A DNA stretch of 64,000 nt from Mycobacterium sp. UM_CSW (GTDB taxonomy: Bacteria > Actinomycetota > Actinomycetes > Mycobacteriales > Mycobacteriaceae): assembly GCF_000455205.1 (NCBI RefSeq), contig NZ_AUWQ01000029.1, forward strand, positions 1 through 64,000, read 5' to 3'. Made by a program: the position numbers and the translations under genes. Positions 1 through 9,145 of this stretch are shown piece after piece. Each line of letters opens with the position of its first letter. The stretch's first letter is position 1. Below the pieces are notes generated by a model. The model made no database searches. It saw nothing but the letters and a program-made list of their open reading frames with translations, and had not been told where the DNA came from.

Positions 1-468
1 CAGCCCGGCCGCGTTGGCGGCCACGGTCACGGCCCGGGTCGCCGCCACCACGCCGTCGCCCGGCAACGCCGTCGCGGGCGCCTTGTTGGTTGAGCGGCAA
101 CGTTTTTCGGCGTCCTCGACAACGCGGCACAGGTCACGCAGCGAAATGTCCGGATCGCCGAGGGTGACGACGACGCGGGACAGGGGGTGGTTCAGGCTGG
201 CCGACGTGACCCCGGGGTGATCGCCCAGGCCGCCGAGCACGGCGCGGCCCAATTCGTCGTCATTCGCGTCTTCGAGGCCGCGCACCTCGATCCAGGCGCG
301 CTGCTCGCCGCGCCAACAGCGCCGGCTCAGCGTTTCGGCGGGAAGGTCACCGGTGAGCGCCCTGGCGCCTTCGCGCAGCGGAATCGCCGCGATGTGAAGG
401 GCCTCTTGTGCCAGTCCCGTGAGAGCCCGCAGCGGCGTCGATTTTGGTAGCGACGTGACAATGCTCAA
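1..468 (-). CDS. ctpH: P-type cation ATPase CtpH, N-terminal part (runs off window)
   Basis: This is the first 156 codons of a minus-strand gene that continues past base 1. It starts at TTG 468, the first start codon after the upstream in-frame stop, with a GGGGAG ribosome site a few bases before it and only 18 bp after the preceding gene. The protein begins MSIVTSLPKS and has the soluble N-terminal character of the large mycobacterial CtpH/CtpI ATPases. No transmembrane or phosphorylation motif falls inside the window, so the family call rests mainly on position: ctpH follows the Rv0426c-like gene in the M. tuberculosis order. The metal substrate cannot be inferred. Confidence 0.7.
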   Translation of the reverse strand, partial: MSIVTSLPKSTPLRALTGLAQEALHIAAIPLREGARALTGDLPAETLSRRCWRGEQRAWIEVRGLEDANDDELGRAVLGGLGDHPGVTSASLNHPLSRVVVTLGDPDISLRDLCRVVEDAEKRCRSTNKAPATALPGDGVVAATRAVTVAANAAGL

Positions 469-486
469 GGGCTCCCCGGACGATTC

Positions 487-927
487 TTAGTTGGTGCTGC
501 GCAGCTCGGCGGCACCGGCGCGGCGCCCGGCCGCCTTCTTGGCGGCCGGCTTGGCGGCGGCCTTCTGTGGCGCCGCCTTCTTCGACGGCTCGGAGGGTAC
601 CGGCTTGAGGTTGGCCTTCGGCGCGGCGCCGTTCTGGGGCTTGCGATTCATCCTGTGCAACAGGAGCGCCCCGCCCCCGACGGCCAGCAGCACCGGCCAC
701 TCGACCAGGCCGGCCAACCCGATCGCGCCGAGCGCCAGCGCGGCCGCGGGCGTCGAGTGACTGCCGCTGTTGAGCCCGCGCTTGATGCCCTCGGCGGCTC
801 CCGTGACACCGCCGACGACTCCGTTGACGGCGGCCCCGCCCACGGCTCCGGCGGCCGCCGTAGTCGCGTCCGCGGCGCGTCCCACCGTCTTGCCCACGTT
901 GCGTACTGCCCCGCCGACGACACCCAT
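487..927 (-). CDS. small Ala/Gly-rich membrane protein (Rv0426c-like)
   Basis: A 146-residue protein of unknown function. The N-terminal half is rich in Ala, Gly and Val and contains a hydrophobic stretch (ALALGAIGLAGLVEWPVLLA) long enough for a membrane segment or hairpin. The C-terminal third is a Lys/Ala/Pro-rich basic tail with PAAKKA-type repeats. I chose ATG 927 because AGGGAG lies 5-6 bases upstream; ATG 948 adds seven residues but has poor spacing. It directly precedes ctpH with an 18-bp gap and is probably co-transcribed. The tail may bind nucleic acid or anionic lipid, but that is inference. Confidence 0.7.
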   Translation of the reverse strand: MGVVGGAVRNVGKTVGRAADATTAAAGAVGGAAVNGVVGGVTGAAEGIKRGLNSGSHSTPAAALALGAIGLAGLVEWPVLLAVGGGALLLHRMNRKPQNGAAPKANLKPVPSEPSKKAAPQKAAAKPAAKKAAGRRAGAAELRSTN

Positions 928-1103
928 GATCACTCCCTGGTAGCTCATCGCTCTCACTGGGAACCGCGTGGCAACCCGTATACCCGTTGAACGCGAGGTT
1001 AACAGCAACAACGAAATAGTTCTCTGCATCTATAGGGCGAAAGCCTGCCACGTTACAAACGCGCGTACAACGAGCAACTTCTTAAACCGGGCTCACATGG
1101 AGC

Positions 1104-1925
1104 TTAAAGCCGGCTCACATCGACCAGCACCGGCGCGTGATCGCTCGGGGCCTTGCCCTTGCGCTCGTCACGGGCGATCTGGGCGCCGGTGACGCGGCCG
1201 GCCAACGCCGGTGACGCGAGGATGAAATCGATGCGCATGCCCCGGTTCTTCGGGAACCGCAGCTGGGTGTAGTCCCAGTAGGTGTAGACGCCGGGGCCGG
1301 GGGTGAAAGGCCTTACCACGTCGGTGAATTGCGCGTCGACGATGGCGTCGAACGCGCGGCGCTCGGGCTCGGAGACGTGGGTCGCGCCGGCATAGTATTC
1401 GGTGCTCCACACGTCCTCGTCCGTCGGGGCGATGTTCCAGTCGCCGACCAGCGCGATCGGTGCCGCGGGATCGTCGCGCAGCCAGCCCGCCGCCGTATCC
1501 CGCAGCGCGGCAAGCCAATTCAGCTTGTAGGTGTAGTGCGGGTCGCCGACGGCGCGGCCGTTGGGCACGTACAGGCTCCACACCCGCACCCCGGCGCAGG
1601 TGGCGCCCAGCGCGCGGGCCTCCGCCGTGGCGGCCACCTCCGGCTTGGACGTCCAGGTGGGCTGGCCCTCGAAGCCGATCGTGACGTCGTCGAGGCCGAC
1701 GCGTGAGGCGATGGCCACGCCGTTCCATTGGTTGAAGCCGACGTGTGCGACCTCGTAGCCCAGTTCGAAGAACGGCAGGGTGGGGAACTGGCCGTCGGCG
1801 CACTTGGTTTCCTGCATGGCGAGCACGTCGACGTCGGCGCGGGCCAGCCAGTCGAGGACGCGGTCGAGGCGCGTGCGAATCGAATTCACGTTCCAGGTGG
1901 CCAAGCGAATCGCGCCGTCGGGCAT
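1104..1925 (-). CDS. xthA: exodeoxyribonuclease III (AP endonuclease family)
   Basis: A 273-residue exonuclease-endonuclease-phosphatase fold protein. It starts with the family signature LATWNVNSIRTR, followed by the metal-binding Glu in MQETKC, a YVPNG loop, the NxD motif in GDWNIAPTDEDVW, the IDFIL segment and the C-terminal catalytic SDHAPV. All key residues are visible, so it should act in base excision repair as an AP endonuclease and 3'-5' exonuclease. ATG 1925 is 2 bp after the stop of the acetyltransferase gene, which suggests translational coupling in a def-GNAT-xthA operon, as in M. tuberculosis (Rv0429c-Rv0427c). Confidence 0.93.
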   Translation of the reverse strand: MPDGAIRLATWNVNSIRTRLDRVLDWLARADVDVLAMQETKCADGQFPTLPFFELGYEVAHVGFNQWNGVAIASRVGLDDVTIGFEGQPTWTSKPEVAATAEARALGATCAGVRVWSLYVPNGRAVGDPHYTYKLNWLAALRDTAAGWLRDDPAAPIALVGDWNIAPTDEDVWSTEYYAGATHVSEPERRAFDAIVDAQFTDVVRPFTPGPGVYTYWDYTQLRFPKNRGMRIDFILASPALAGRVTGAQIARDERKGKAPSDHAPVLVDVSRL

Positions 1926-1927
1926 GG

Positions 1928-2680
1928 CTAGACGGTATCGATCGCCCGGATGTAGCGGCGGCGGTGGTGTAGCCGGAAGCCGAGTGCCGCGGCCAGGGCG
2001 AGGTTGGCGGCGTCGTCGTCGCCGACTTGCAGGCAGCCGCGGGCCGCCCCTTGGCCGGCGCCCCAGGCCAACAGCGTCTCGCACTCGGGAGGCGCCGGGC
2101 CGTCGGCGGCCAGGCACAGCCACCGGGTGCCGTCGGGCGCTTCGGTGACCGCGGCGCGCCAGCCCCCGTTGCGCCGTTGTCCCGGCGTGACGCCCGAGAG
2201 GTCGCGCACCAGGATCTGTTCGGTGCGTTCGCTCGCCACCCCGGTTGGGATCGGGAGCAAGCGGTCGGGGATGGCCAGCCGCGGTGTCAGGTGTCGCCGC
2301 CGATACCAGTCGACGATCGCCGGGACGGCGGTCATTTGGGCCGAGATATCAAGTGGTAAAGCCGAATTGGCGAAGGACCCGGGGCCGGTGCGCAGCAGCC
2401 AGCCGTCGACCCAGGCCTGTTCGGCGCCGGGCCACGCCGCGGCGGCCGCGTGCTCGACCGCCCGGATGTCGGAGGTGCGCACCGGCGCGTCGGTCAGCGC
2501 GCGGAGTGCGACGACGTCGGTGGGCGCGAACTGCACCACCGCGCCGGTTTTCGTCCGCACCCGCACCAGCGGATCGACGGCCAGCAGGTGTCCGACCGCG
2601 TCGGTCAGCGGCGGGACGGATCCGGCGGGGAGCCGATAGCGAACCGTCACCCGCGTTCCCAGGTCCGGCCACGAGACCAT
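1928..2680 (-). CDS. GNAT-family N-acetyltransferase (Rv0428c-like)
   Basis: A 250-residue protein. The first ~80 residues (GTRVTVRYRLP ... GAVVQFAPTDVV) form a small beta-rich module, and the rest reads as an acetyltransferase domain. The C-terminal AANLALAAALGFRLHHRRRYI is the typical end of a GNAT fold, with the A-x-x-L-A-x-x-L-G-F helix. ATG 2680 overlaps the def stop in a TGATG arrangement. The substrate is unknown. Its place between peptide deformylase and an AP endonuclease is conserved in mycobacteria but does not reveal its role. The M. tuberculosis gene is annotated longer, so the start could lie further upstream, inside def. Confidence 0.8.
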   Translation of the reverse strand: MVSWPDLGTRVTVRYRLPAGSVPPLTDAVGHLLAVDPLVRVRTKTGAVVQFAPTDVVALRALTDAPVRTSDIRAVEHAAAAAWPGAEQAWVDGWLLRTGPGSFANSALPLDISAQMTAVPAIVDWYRRRHLTPRLAIPDRLLPIPTGVASERTEQILVRDLSGVTPGQRRNGGWRAAVTEAPDGTRWLCLAADGPAPPECETLLAWGAGQGAARGCLQVGDDDAANLALAAALGFRLHHRRRYIRAIDTV

Positions 2681-3273
2681 CAGTGACCGAACGGGTCCGG
2701 CCCCTCGCCGGGCAGCCACGACAGTCCCGGAACGCCCCAACCGTGCGACTTCACGGCGCGTTTCGCGGCGCGCGCGTGCCGGCCGATGAGGCGGTCCAGG
2801 TACAGGAAGCCGTCCAGGTGCCCGGTTTCGTGTTGCAGCATCCGCGCGAACAGGCCGGTGCCCTCGATGGCGATCGGGCTGCCGTCGGCGTCGAGCCCGG
2901 TCACCCGCGCCCACTTCGCCCGGCCGGTGGGGAACGACTCGCCCGGAACCGACAGGCAGCCCTCGTCGTCGTCGCCCGGGTCGGGCATGGTCTCGGGAAT
3001 CTCGGAGGTCTCCAGGACCGGGTTGATGACGACGCCGCGCCGGCGGTCGGTCAGCCCGCGGTCCTCGGAGCAGTCGTAGACGAAGAGCCGCAGACCGTAT
3101 CCGATCTGGTTGGCGGCGAGCCCGACGCCGTGCGCGGCGTCCATGGTGTCGTACATGGTGGCGATCAGCTCGGGCAGCTCGGGCGGCAGCGAACCGTCGG
3201 CGGCGACGGCCACCGGCGTCGTCGGGGCGTGCAGGACCGGGTCTCCGACGATGCGTATGGGTACGACTGCCAT
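2680..3273 (-). CDS. def: peptide deformylase
   Basis: A 197-residue enzyme, the same length as the M. tuberculosis protein. It removes the N-formyl group from nascent peptides. The three deformylase motifs are present: [19 protein letters not shown], which supplies the metal-binding Cys, and QHETGHLDG, the HExxH-type motif that supplies two His ligands and the catalytic Glu. It is the first gene of a minus-strand group with the GNAT and xthA genes. About 200 bp of non-coding DNA separates it from the divergent DUF3263 gene and should hold both promoters. Confidence 0.96.
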   Translation of the reverse strand: MAVVPIRIVGDPVLHAPTTPVAVAADGSLPPELPELIATMYDTMDAAHGVGLAANQIGYGLRLFVYDCSEDRGLTDRRRGVVINPVLETSEIPETMPDPGDDDEGCLSVPGESFPTGRAKWARVTGLDADGSPIAIEGTGLFARMLQHETGHLDGFLYLDRLIGRHARAAKRAVKSHGWGVPGLSWLPGEGPDPFGH

Positions 3274-3477
3274 GATCGGTCAGCTTATTCGTGGGCCACT
3301 GCCGCGATGAGTGGAGCCGGGCAATCACAGCGAATCGGCCGACTCGCGGGTCTGGATTACGGCTTGAGGGTTCGCGGCGTGGTTCAATATTCGCGCGAAA
3401 CATGCCCTTGAAACGCCTACGTAAGTCAAGTCATTCGAGCACGTTGAGAATCGCCGGAAGGTCCAGGGGAAGCGGAT

Positions 3478-3786
3478 ATGGACAGCGCCATGGCGCGGGC
3501 AAATCGATCGGGGGACGACGCTGAAATCGCCGATGGCCTCACCCGTCGCGAGCACGACATCCTGGCGTTCGAGCGCCAATGGTGGAAGTACGCCGGGGTG
3601 AAAGAGGACGCCATCAAGGAGCTGTTCTCGATGTCGGCGACGCGTTACTACCAGGTGCTCAACGCGCTGGTCGATCGGCCCGAGGCGCTCGCCGCCGACC
3701 CGATGCTGGTGAAGCGGCTGCGGCGGCTACGCGCCAGCCGGCAGAAGGCGCGGGCCGCGCGCCGCCTCGGCTTCGAGGTGACCTAA
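3478..3786 (+). CDS. DUF3263 protein (Rv0430-like)
   Basis: A 102-residue, charged, helical protein of the actinobacterial DUF3263 family. The segment REHDILAFERQWWKYAGVK followed by SATRYYQVLNALVD reads like a small helix-turn-helix-like fold. The C-terminus is strongly basic (RRLRASRQKARAARR). ATG 3478 is preceded by AGGGGAAG. The gene sits just before the Rv0431-like gene with a 19-bp gap and is likely co-transcribed with it. A nucleic acid binding role is plausible from the charge pattern but unproven. Confidence 0.85.
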   Translation: MDSAMARANRSGDDAEIADGLTRREHDILAFERQWWKYAGVKEDAIKELFSMSATRYYQVLNALVDRPEALAADPMLVKRLRRLRASRQKARAARRLGFEVT

Positions 3787-3805
3787 CTCGCTACAGTGGG
3801 GCACG

Positions 3806-4279
3806 ATGAAAGAGCGCGTGCCCGACTCCACGGGCCTTCCCCTTCGGGCCATGGTGATGGTGCTGTTGTTCCTGGGCGTCATCTTCCTGCTGCTCGGGTG
3901 GCAGGCGCTCAGTTCCTCCGGCAAGTCCGATGACGAGTCGGCCTCGGCGGCGTCCAGCGTCACCAGCACCACCACCTCGTCGGCCGCCACCAGCAGCGCC
4001 CCCGCGAACCAGGCCGAGGTGCACGTCTACAACATCTCGTCCAAAGAGGGTGTCGCCGCAAAGACCAAGGATCAGCTCACGTCCGCCGGGTTCAAGGTGA
4101 CCGACGTCGGAAACCTGACGATCCCCGACGTCACGGCGACGACGGTGTATTACACCGACGCCGAGGGCGAGCACGCCACCGCGGACGCGGTGGGCCAGAA
4201 GCTGGGAGCGCCCGTCCAGCCGCGGATTCCGGCGCTCAAGGACCAGCCGCCCGGCGTCATCGTCCTGGTGACGGGCTGA
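3806..4279 (+). CDS. LytR_C-domain membrane-anchored protein (Rv0431-like)
   Basis: A 157-residue protein with a short cytoplasmic start, one transmembrane helix (about residues 15-36, MVMVLLFLGVIFLLLGW), a Ser/Thr/Ala-rich linker and an extracytoplasmic LytR_C-type domain (VHVYNISSKEG ... ITVYYTDAEGE region). In M. tuberculosis the orthologue is annotated as a tuberculin-related peptide. The LytR_C fold accompanies cell-envelope proteins, so it probably acts at the membrane-wall interface. It lies between the DUF3263 gene and sodC on the same strand. Confidence 0.85.
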   Translation: MKERVPDSTGLPLRAMVMVLLFLGVIFLLLGWQALSSSGKSDDESASAASSVTSTTTSSAATSSAPANQAEVHVYNISSKEGVAAKTKDQLTSAGFKVTDVGNLTIPDVTATTVYYTDAEGEHATADAVGQKLGAPVQPRIPALKDQPPGVIVLVTG

Positions 4280-4325
4280 GGGACGCTGCTCGGAGATTCG
4301 GGGGTGCTCGGGATAGGCTCTCGCT

Positions 4326-5033
4326 ATGCCTAAGCACCGCAACGCCGCCGCCATGCCCGCCCTATTCGCGGTGGGTTGCGTCGCCTTGGTGGGCGCGTGC
4401 GCATCGCCCCAGCACGCCTCGTCGGTCCCCGGCACCACTCCGGCGGTGTGGACCGGGTCGAGCGCGTCGACGGCCAGCGCGGGCGCCGAGGGCGATCAGC
4501 AACAGCAGCCCGCGGGGCGCAGCATCATCACCCGGCTGAAGGGACCCGACGGGGTCGAGGTGGCGACCGCGAAGTTCGATTTCAGCAACGGCTACGCCAC
4601 CATCACGATCGCGACGAGCGGCGCCGGCCACCTCGCGCCGGGGTTCCACGGCGTACACATCCACAAGGTCGGCAAGTGCGAGGCCAATTCGACGGCCCCG
4701 ACCGGCGGCGCGCCCGGCGACTTCCTGTCCGCCGGCGGGCATTTCCAGGCGCCGGGGCATTCCGGGTCACCGGAGAGCGGCGACCTGACCTCGCTGCAGG
4801 TCCGCAAGGACGGGGTCGGGATGTTGGTGACGACCACCGACGCCTTCGCCATGGAGGATCTGCTGACCGGCGAGAAGACCGCGATCGTGATCCACGCGGG
4901 CGCCGACAATTTCGCCAACATCCCATCCGATCGCTACAACCAGACCAACGGAACGCCGGGCCCCGACCAGATGACGATGACGACCGGTGACGCCGGCAAG
5001 CGGGTGGCGTGCGGTGTCATCGGTGCCGGCTAG
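4326..5033 (+). CDS. sodC: Cu/Zn superoxide dismutase, lipoprotein
   Basis: A 235-residue exported superoxide dismutase. The lipobox LVGAC near residues 22-26 marks it as a lipoprotein displayed on the outer face of the cytoplasmic membrane. Copper-ligand motif [11 protein letters not shown] is present, followed by [18 protein letters not shown] with bridging and zinc His/Asp residues, and [11 protein letters not shown] near the end. It dismutates superoxide outside the membrane, such as that from a phagocyte burst. The end overlaps by 11 bp the start of the next gene, so the two are probably co-translated. Confidence 0.94.
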   Translation: MPKHRNAAAMPALFAVGCVALVGACASPQHASSVPGTTPAVWTGSSASTASAGAEGDQQQQPAGRSIITRLKGPDGVEVATAKFDFSNGYATITIATSGAGHLAPGFHGVHIHKVGKCEANSTAPTGGAPGDFLSAGGHFQAPGHSGSPESGDLTSLQVRKDGVGMLVTTTDAFAMEDLLTGEKTAIVIHAGADNFANIPSDRYNQTNGTPGPDQMTMTTGDAGKRVACGVIGAG

Positions 5034-6153
5034 CAGGTCCCGCGCTCACATCGATTTCGCCCGCTCACCGCGGCCGACCATCGGCGTGGAATGGGAGTTC
5101 GCGCTCATCGACGCGCAGACCCGCGACCTGAGCAACGAAGCCCCCGCCGTGATCGCCGAGATCGGCCAAAACCCGCGCGTGCACAAGGAATTGCTGCGCA
5201 ACACCGTCGAGGTGGTCAGCGGCATCTGTGAATGTGCCGCGGAGGCGATGCAGGACCTGCGCGACACCTTGGGCCCGGCCCGCAAGATCGTCCGCGACCG
5301 CGGCATGGAGCTGTTCTGCGCGGGTACCCACCCGTTCGCCAAGTGGTCCGCGCAGAAGCTCACCGACGCGCCGCGCTACGCCGAGCTGATCAAGCGCACC
5401 CAGTGGTGGGGCCGGCAGATGCTGATCTGGGGAGTGCATGTGCACGTGGGGATCTCGTCGGCCAACAAGGTGATGCCGATCATGACGTCGCTGCTCAACT
5501 ACTACCCGCACCTGCTGGCGCTGTCGGCGTCGTCGCCGTGGTGGGCCGGGGAGGACACCGGGTACGCAAGCAATCGCGCGATGATGTTCCAGCAGCTGCC
5601 GACGGCCGGTTTGCCGTTCCACTTTCAGACCTGGGCCGAGTTCGAAGGCTTCGTCTACGACCAGAAGAAGACCGGCATCATCGACCACATGGACGAAATC
5701 CGTTGGGACATCAGGCCTTCGCCGCACCTGGGCACGCTCGAGGTGCGGGTGTGCGACGGCGTGCCCAACCTGCGCGAGCTCGGCGCGCTGGTCGCGTTGA
5801 CGCACTGTCTGGTGGTGGACCTGGACCGCCGGCTGGACGCCGGCGACTCGTTGCCGATCATGCCGCCGTGGCACGTCCAGGAGAACAAGTGGCGCGCGGC
5901 GCGATACGGCCTGGACGCGGTGATCATCCTGGACGCCGAGAGCAACGAGCGGCTGGTGACCGAGGACCTCGACGACGTGCTGACCCGGCTGGAACCGATC
6001 GCGAAGTCGCTGCATTGCGCCGACGAACTGGCCGCGGTCTCCGACATTTGCCAAGGCGGGGCTTCATACCAGCGGCAGCGGCGGGTGGCCGAGGAGCACG
6101 ACGGCGACCTGCGCGCGGTCGTCGACGCGCTGGTGGCCGAGCTGGACATTTAG
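5023..6153 (+). CDS. glutamate-cysteine ligase family 2 (YbdK-type carboxylate-amine ligase)
   Basis: A 376-residue enzyme, the same length as Rv0433. It begins with a GCS2-type signature ([12 protein letters not shown]) and carries [10 protein letters not shown], an [12 protein letters not shown] motif, and [15 protein letters not shown], which match the YbdK group of ATP-dependent glutamate-amine or glutamate-cysteine ligases. GTG 5023 was chosen because it gives the family length and overlaps sodC. YbdK proteins have weak gamma-glutamylcysteine ligase activity in vitro; the true substrate here is unknown. Mycothiol rather than glutathione is the mycobacterial thiol, so a glutathione role is unlikely. 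Confidence 0.88.
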   Translation: MPASRSRAHIDFARSPRPTIGVEWEFALIDAQTRDLSNEAPAVIAEIGQNPRVHKELLRNTVEVVSGICECAAEAMQDLRDTLGPARKIVRDRGMELFCAGTHPFAKWSAQKLTDAPRYAELIKRTQWWGRQMLIWGVHVHVGISSANKVMPIMTSLLNYYPHLLALSASSPWWAGEDTGYASNRAMMFQQLPTAGLPFHFQTWAEFEGFVYDQKKTGIIDHMDEIRWDIRPSPHLGTLEVRVCDGVPNLRELGALVALTHCLVVDLDRRLDAGDSLPIMPPWHVQENKWRAARYGLDAVIILDAESNERLVTEDLDDVLTRLEPIAKSLHCADELAAVSDICQGGASYQRQRRVAEEHDGDLRAVVDALVAELDI

Positions 6154-6157
6154 CATC

Positions 6158-6808
6158 ATGGCGGATCCCGAAACCCTTGAGCTGGCGATGTTTCCGCTGG
6201 AGTCGGCGCTGCTGCCCGACCAGGAGCTGCCGTTGCGCATCTTCGAGCCCCGGTACGGCGCGTTGGTGCGGCACTGCCTCGACCGCGACGAACCGTTCGG
6301 CGTCGTGCTGATCGCGCAGGGCCGCGAGGTGGGCGGCGGCGACGCGCGCTGTGACGTCGGGGTCCTGTCGCGCATCGACGAGCACGCCGACCTCGGCGCC
6401 GGCCGGTACGCGCTGCGCTGCCGGACCGGTGAGCGGATCCGGGTGCGCCAGTGGCTGCCCGACGACCCGTATCCGCGCGCGATCGTGACGCGCTGGCCCG
6501 ACGAACCGGGCGACCCGGTGTCCGGCGCGCAGCTGCGCGACCTCGAGGATCGGGTGATCGCCCTGTTCGAACGGATCGCGGAGGCCCGCGACGCCCGGCT
6601 GCCGGGCCGCGAGGTGCTGCTGGGCTACCGGGAGGGCGACGCCGCCGACGCCGGACAACGCCTGCTCGCGTTGGCATCTCGCATCCCGATCGGCGCCGCC
6701 GACCGCTATGCCGTGCTGTCGGCGCCGTCGGCCGCCGATCGCTTCACCGCGCTCAGCGAGGCCGTGGACGCGCTTGCCGACATGGTGGAGTTCCAGCTGT
6801 CCGAGTAG
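6158..6808 (+). CDS. Lon N-terminal substrate-binding-domain protein (Rv0434-like)
   Basis: A 216-residue stand-alone LON substrate-binding (PUA-like) domain. The first 60 residues (MFPLESALLPDQELPLRIFE) match the start of Lon family proteins. There is no AAA ATPase or protease domain. The start is 4 bp after the stop of the ligase gene, so it is in the same operon. Such proteins bind peptides or act as adaptors in other organisms; the role here is not known. Confidence 0.85.
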   Translation: MADPETLELAMFPLESALLPDQELPLRIFEPRYGALVRHCLDRDEPFGVVLIAQGREVGGGDARCDVGVLSRIDEHADLGAGRYALRCRTGERIRVRQWLPDDPYPRAIVTRWPDEPGDPVSGAQLRDLEDRVIALFERIAEARDARLPGREVLLGYREGDAADAGQRLLALASRIPIGAADRYAVLSAPSAADRFTALSEAVDALADMVEFQLSE

Positions 6809-6819
6809 GGGGCAAGGCG

Positions 6820-7638
6820 ATGAGCGCCGACATGACGATCGACATCGACCAGGGCGTGGCGGTGCTGACGCTGAACCGCCCCGAACATCTCAACGCCTAC
6901 ACCGCCGAAATGGGCGCCCTGCTGAGCCGGGCCTATCGCGACTGCGACGCCGACGACGACGTCCGCGCCATCGTGTTGACCGGTGCGGGCAGGGCGTTTT
7001 GCGTCGGCGCGGATTTTTCGGGCAACATCTCGCCGTTCGACGCCCCGTCGGACCGCGACGCGTTCTCGGCGTCACCGATCGACCCGGCCGCCTTCGAGTT
7101 GCGCAAGCCGGTGATCGCCGCGCTCAACGGTCACGCGATCGGGATCGGCCTGACGATCGCGCTGCAGGCTGACATCCGCCTGGTCGCCGAGGACGCCAAA
7201 TACGGTGTGGTGCAGGTGCGCCGGGGCGTGATACCCGACTGCATGTCGCACTGGACGCTGGCGCACCTGGCCACCCTGGGGGTGGCCGCCGAGGTGCTGC
7301 TCACCGGGCGCACCTTCACGGGCGCCGAGGCGGTGGCGCTGGGCGTCGCGAACCGGGCGCTGCCGTCCGAGCGGGTGCTCGAGTCCGCGGTGGAGATGGC
7401 CCGCGACATCGCGGCACACGTGGCGCCGATGTCCGCGGCGTTGTGCAAGCGGCTGCTGTGGGACAGCGCCGTCCACAACTACAGCCCGCGGCAGGTCGCG
7501 TCGCTGGAAACCCAGCTGCACCACCGCGTGATGGGCACCGCCGACGCCCGCGAGGGGGTCACCGCGTTCCTGGATCGGCGGCCGCCGCGGTTCAGCTCGC
7601 GGCTGTCGGCCGACTGGGCGCCGTTGCCGGAGCCGTGA
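6820..7638 (+). CDS. enoyl-CoA hydratase/isomerase (crotonase) family protein
   Basis: A 272-residue crotonase-fold protein with the usual N-terminal LTLNRPEHLNAY, the first oxyanion-hole segment GRAFCVGADF and the second around NGHAIGIG. By my alignment, the two catalytic glutamates of classical hydratases (Glu144 and Glu164 in the rat enzyme) are replaced by Thr and Gln (GLTIAL and VVQVRRG). It may therefore catalyse another crotonase reaction, such as isomerisation, or have lost hydratase activity. It starts 11 bp after the Lon-domain gene. No counterpart is expected here in M. tuberculosis, so it marks the start of an accessory block. Confidence 0.85.
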   Translation: MSADMTIDIDQGVAVLTLNRPEHLNAYTAEMGALLSRAYRDCDADDDVRAIVLTGAGRAFCVGADFSGNISPFDAPSDRDAFSASPIDPAAFELRKPVIAALNGHAIGIGLTIALQADIRLVAEDAKYGVVQVRRGVIPDCMSHWTLAHLATLGVAAEVLLTGRTFTGAEAVALGVANRALPSERVLESAVEMARDIAAHVAPMSAALCKRLLWDSAVHNYSPRQVASLETQLHHRVMGTADAREGVTAFLDRRPPRFSSRLSADWAPLPEP

Positions 7639-7643
7639 GCGCG

Positions 7644-8216
7644 TCAGACGCTCAGCAATTCGGCTAGCGCGACACCGAGGTTGTGCAGGTTGGTCTCCAA
7701 CGAATACGTCCGGTCAACCGTCCAGTTGAGGATGCCCCCGCACAGCGCGCCAACGAGTATGTCGGCCAACGTTTCTGCGTCGTGTCGCGGATTGACCTCT
7801 CCGCGTGCGACGCCCTCCTTGATCAGCTCGACGAAGGTGTCGTGCAGATTGAAACCACGCTGGATGCCGTAGCCGCTGGTGGCCATCATCTCCCCGATCA
7901 GCTCGCGGTACGTGTCGCCCGATCCGACCAGCGTGGTGGCGATGTCGTCGAACACGCCGGCCAGGCGCGCCGGGATGGGTTGATCGCCGCGGTCGAACAC
8001 AACGTCGTGCAGGTTGAGCAGCCGCCGCTCCGCCAGCGCCCGGATCATGTCCTGACGGGTCGCGAAGTGGTTGAAGAACGTTCGATTGGCGACGTCGGCG
8101 CTCTCGCAGATTTCCTCGATGGTCGTGGCCGCACCGCCCTTCCGCAGGAACAGCTCGAAGGCGGCCGAGAGGATTTTGTCCCGCACCTCGAGCTTTCGCC
8201 GCTGGTGTCTGTTCAC
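7644..8216 (-). CDS. TetR-family regulator of the LuxC/LuxE-like operon
   Basis: A 190-residue TetR protein. The N-terminal helix-turn-helix reads TTIEEICESADVANRTFFNHFATR, split here by its recognition helix ANRTFFNHF, and the ligand domain follows. It starts with GTG 8216, overlapping the SDR stop by four bases (GTGA), so it is the last gene of the coupled LuxE-LuxC-SDR-TetR operon. It probably represses this operon, and the palindrome at 12065-12080 is the best candidate operator. The gene is convergent with the crotonase gene, leaving only 5 bp between stops. Confidence 0.88.
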   Translation of the reverse strand: MNRHQRRKLEVRDKILSAAFELFLRKGGAATTIEEICESADVANRTFFNHFATRQDMIRALAERRLLNLHDVVFDRGDQPIPARLAGVFDDIATTLVGSGDTYRELIGEMMATSGYGIQRGFNLHDTFVELIKEGVARGEVNPRHDAETLADILVGALCGGILNWTVDRTYSLETNLHNLGVALAELLSV

Positions 8217-9145
8217 GTTCTGTCACACAACTTCTCGGAGAGGATCCACCAGTCCGCCGCGCGCTGTTCGTCGCGCGCGTGGGGCGCGACCGCGTCGCTG
8301 ACCCCGCAGTCTTCCAGGTACAGCGCCCCCTTGTCCGCCAGGTCCGGGCTGACCGCGGCCCACACCTGGGTCGCCGCGCCCTGTCCGGGCGTGGCGAGCT
8401 CCAGCGAGCCGTCGCTCGGTTCGCCGCGGGCGGCGGCGCGCGCGGCGACCATCGTTCGCAGCTCGGAAAAGTCTGCGCGGGACATGTACCGCGCCAGGGA
8501 GGTGGCCACGGTGCCGGGGTGGACGGCGTAGGCGCGGATGCCAGACTCGCGGAGGCGTCGGTCCGCTTCGATCGCATGAAGGATGTTCGCCGTCTTGGAC
8601 GCGCCGTAGGCGACGAACTTGTCGTACTGCCTGCTCTCCCAGTGGGGGTCGTCGAAGTCGACGTCGCCCATGACGTGGCCGCCGGAGGACAGGATGACGA
8701 TTCGCGCGCCCTCGGCGGCGGCCAGTTGCGGCACCAGCAGCCGGGTGAGTTCGAAATGCCCGAAATGGTTTGTGCCGATCTGCGTTTCGAATCCGTCGCG
8801 GGTCCGGCCGAACGGCGTGAACATGACCCCGGCGTTGTTCATCAAGACGTCTATGACCGGCGCGATATCGCGGATGGCGCGCGCCGCCGCGCGGACACTG
8901 GCCACCGACGTGAGGTCGAGCTCCACCGCCGGGGTCCGGGCGTCGGGCACCTGGTTCGCTATCCACTGGGAAGTCTGCGCCAAGGCATCGCGGTTGCGGG
9001 CGGCCAGGACGACGTGCGCGCCGGCGGCGGCGAGCGCGCGCGCCGACTCGCGGCCCAACCCCGAGGACGCGCCGGTGACGACGCACGTCTTGCCCGACAG
9101 GTCGATTCCGTCGACGACCTGCATGGCCGTCGGGCGTTCCGTCAT
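8213..9145 (-). CDS. short-chain dehydrogenase/reductase
   Basis: A 310-residue SDR of the retinol-dehydrogenase-like type. It has the NAD(P)-binding TGASSGLGRES, the NNAG motif (MNNAGVMF), and the catalytic Ser (ILSSGG) and Tyr-Lys (YGASKTAN). ATG 9145 overlaps the LuxC stop in an ATGA junction, and its own stop overlaps the TetR start, so translation is coupled on both sides. With an acyl reductase just upstream, a likely role is further reduction of an aldehyde to an alcohol or handling of a related carbonyl, but this is inference from position. Confidence 0.9.
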   Translation of the reverse strand: MTERPTAMQVVDGIDLSGKTCVVTGASSGLGRESARALAAAGAHVVLAARNRDALAQTSQWIANQVPDARTPAVELDLTSVASVRAAARAIRDIAPVIDVLMNNAGVMFTPFGRTRDGFETQIGTNHFGHFELTRLLVPQLAAAEGARIVILSSGGHVMGDVDFDDPHWESRQYDKFVAYGASKTANILHAIEADRRLRESGIRAYAVHPGTVATSLARYMSRADFSELRTMVAARAAARGEPSDGSLELATPGQGAATQVWAAVSPDLADKGALYLEDCGVSDAVAPHARDEQRAADWWILSEKLCDRT

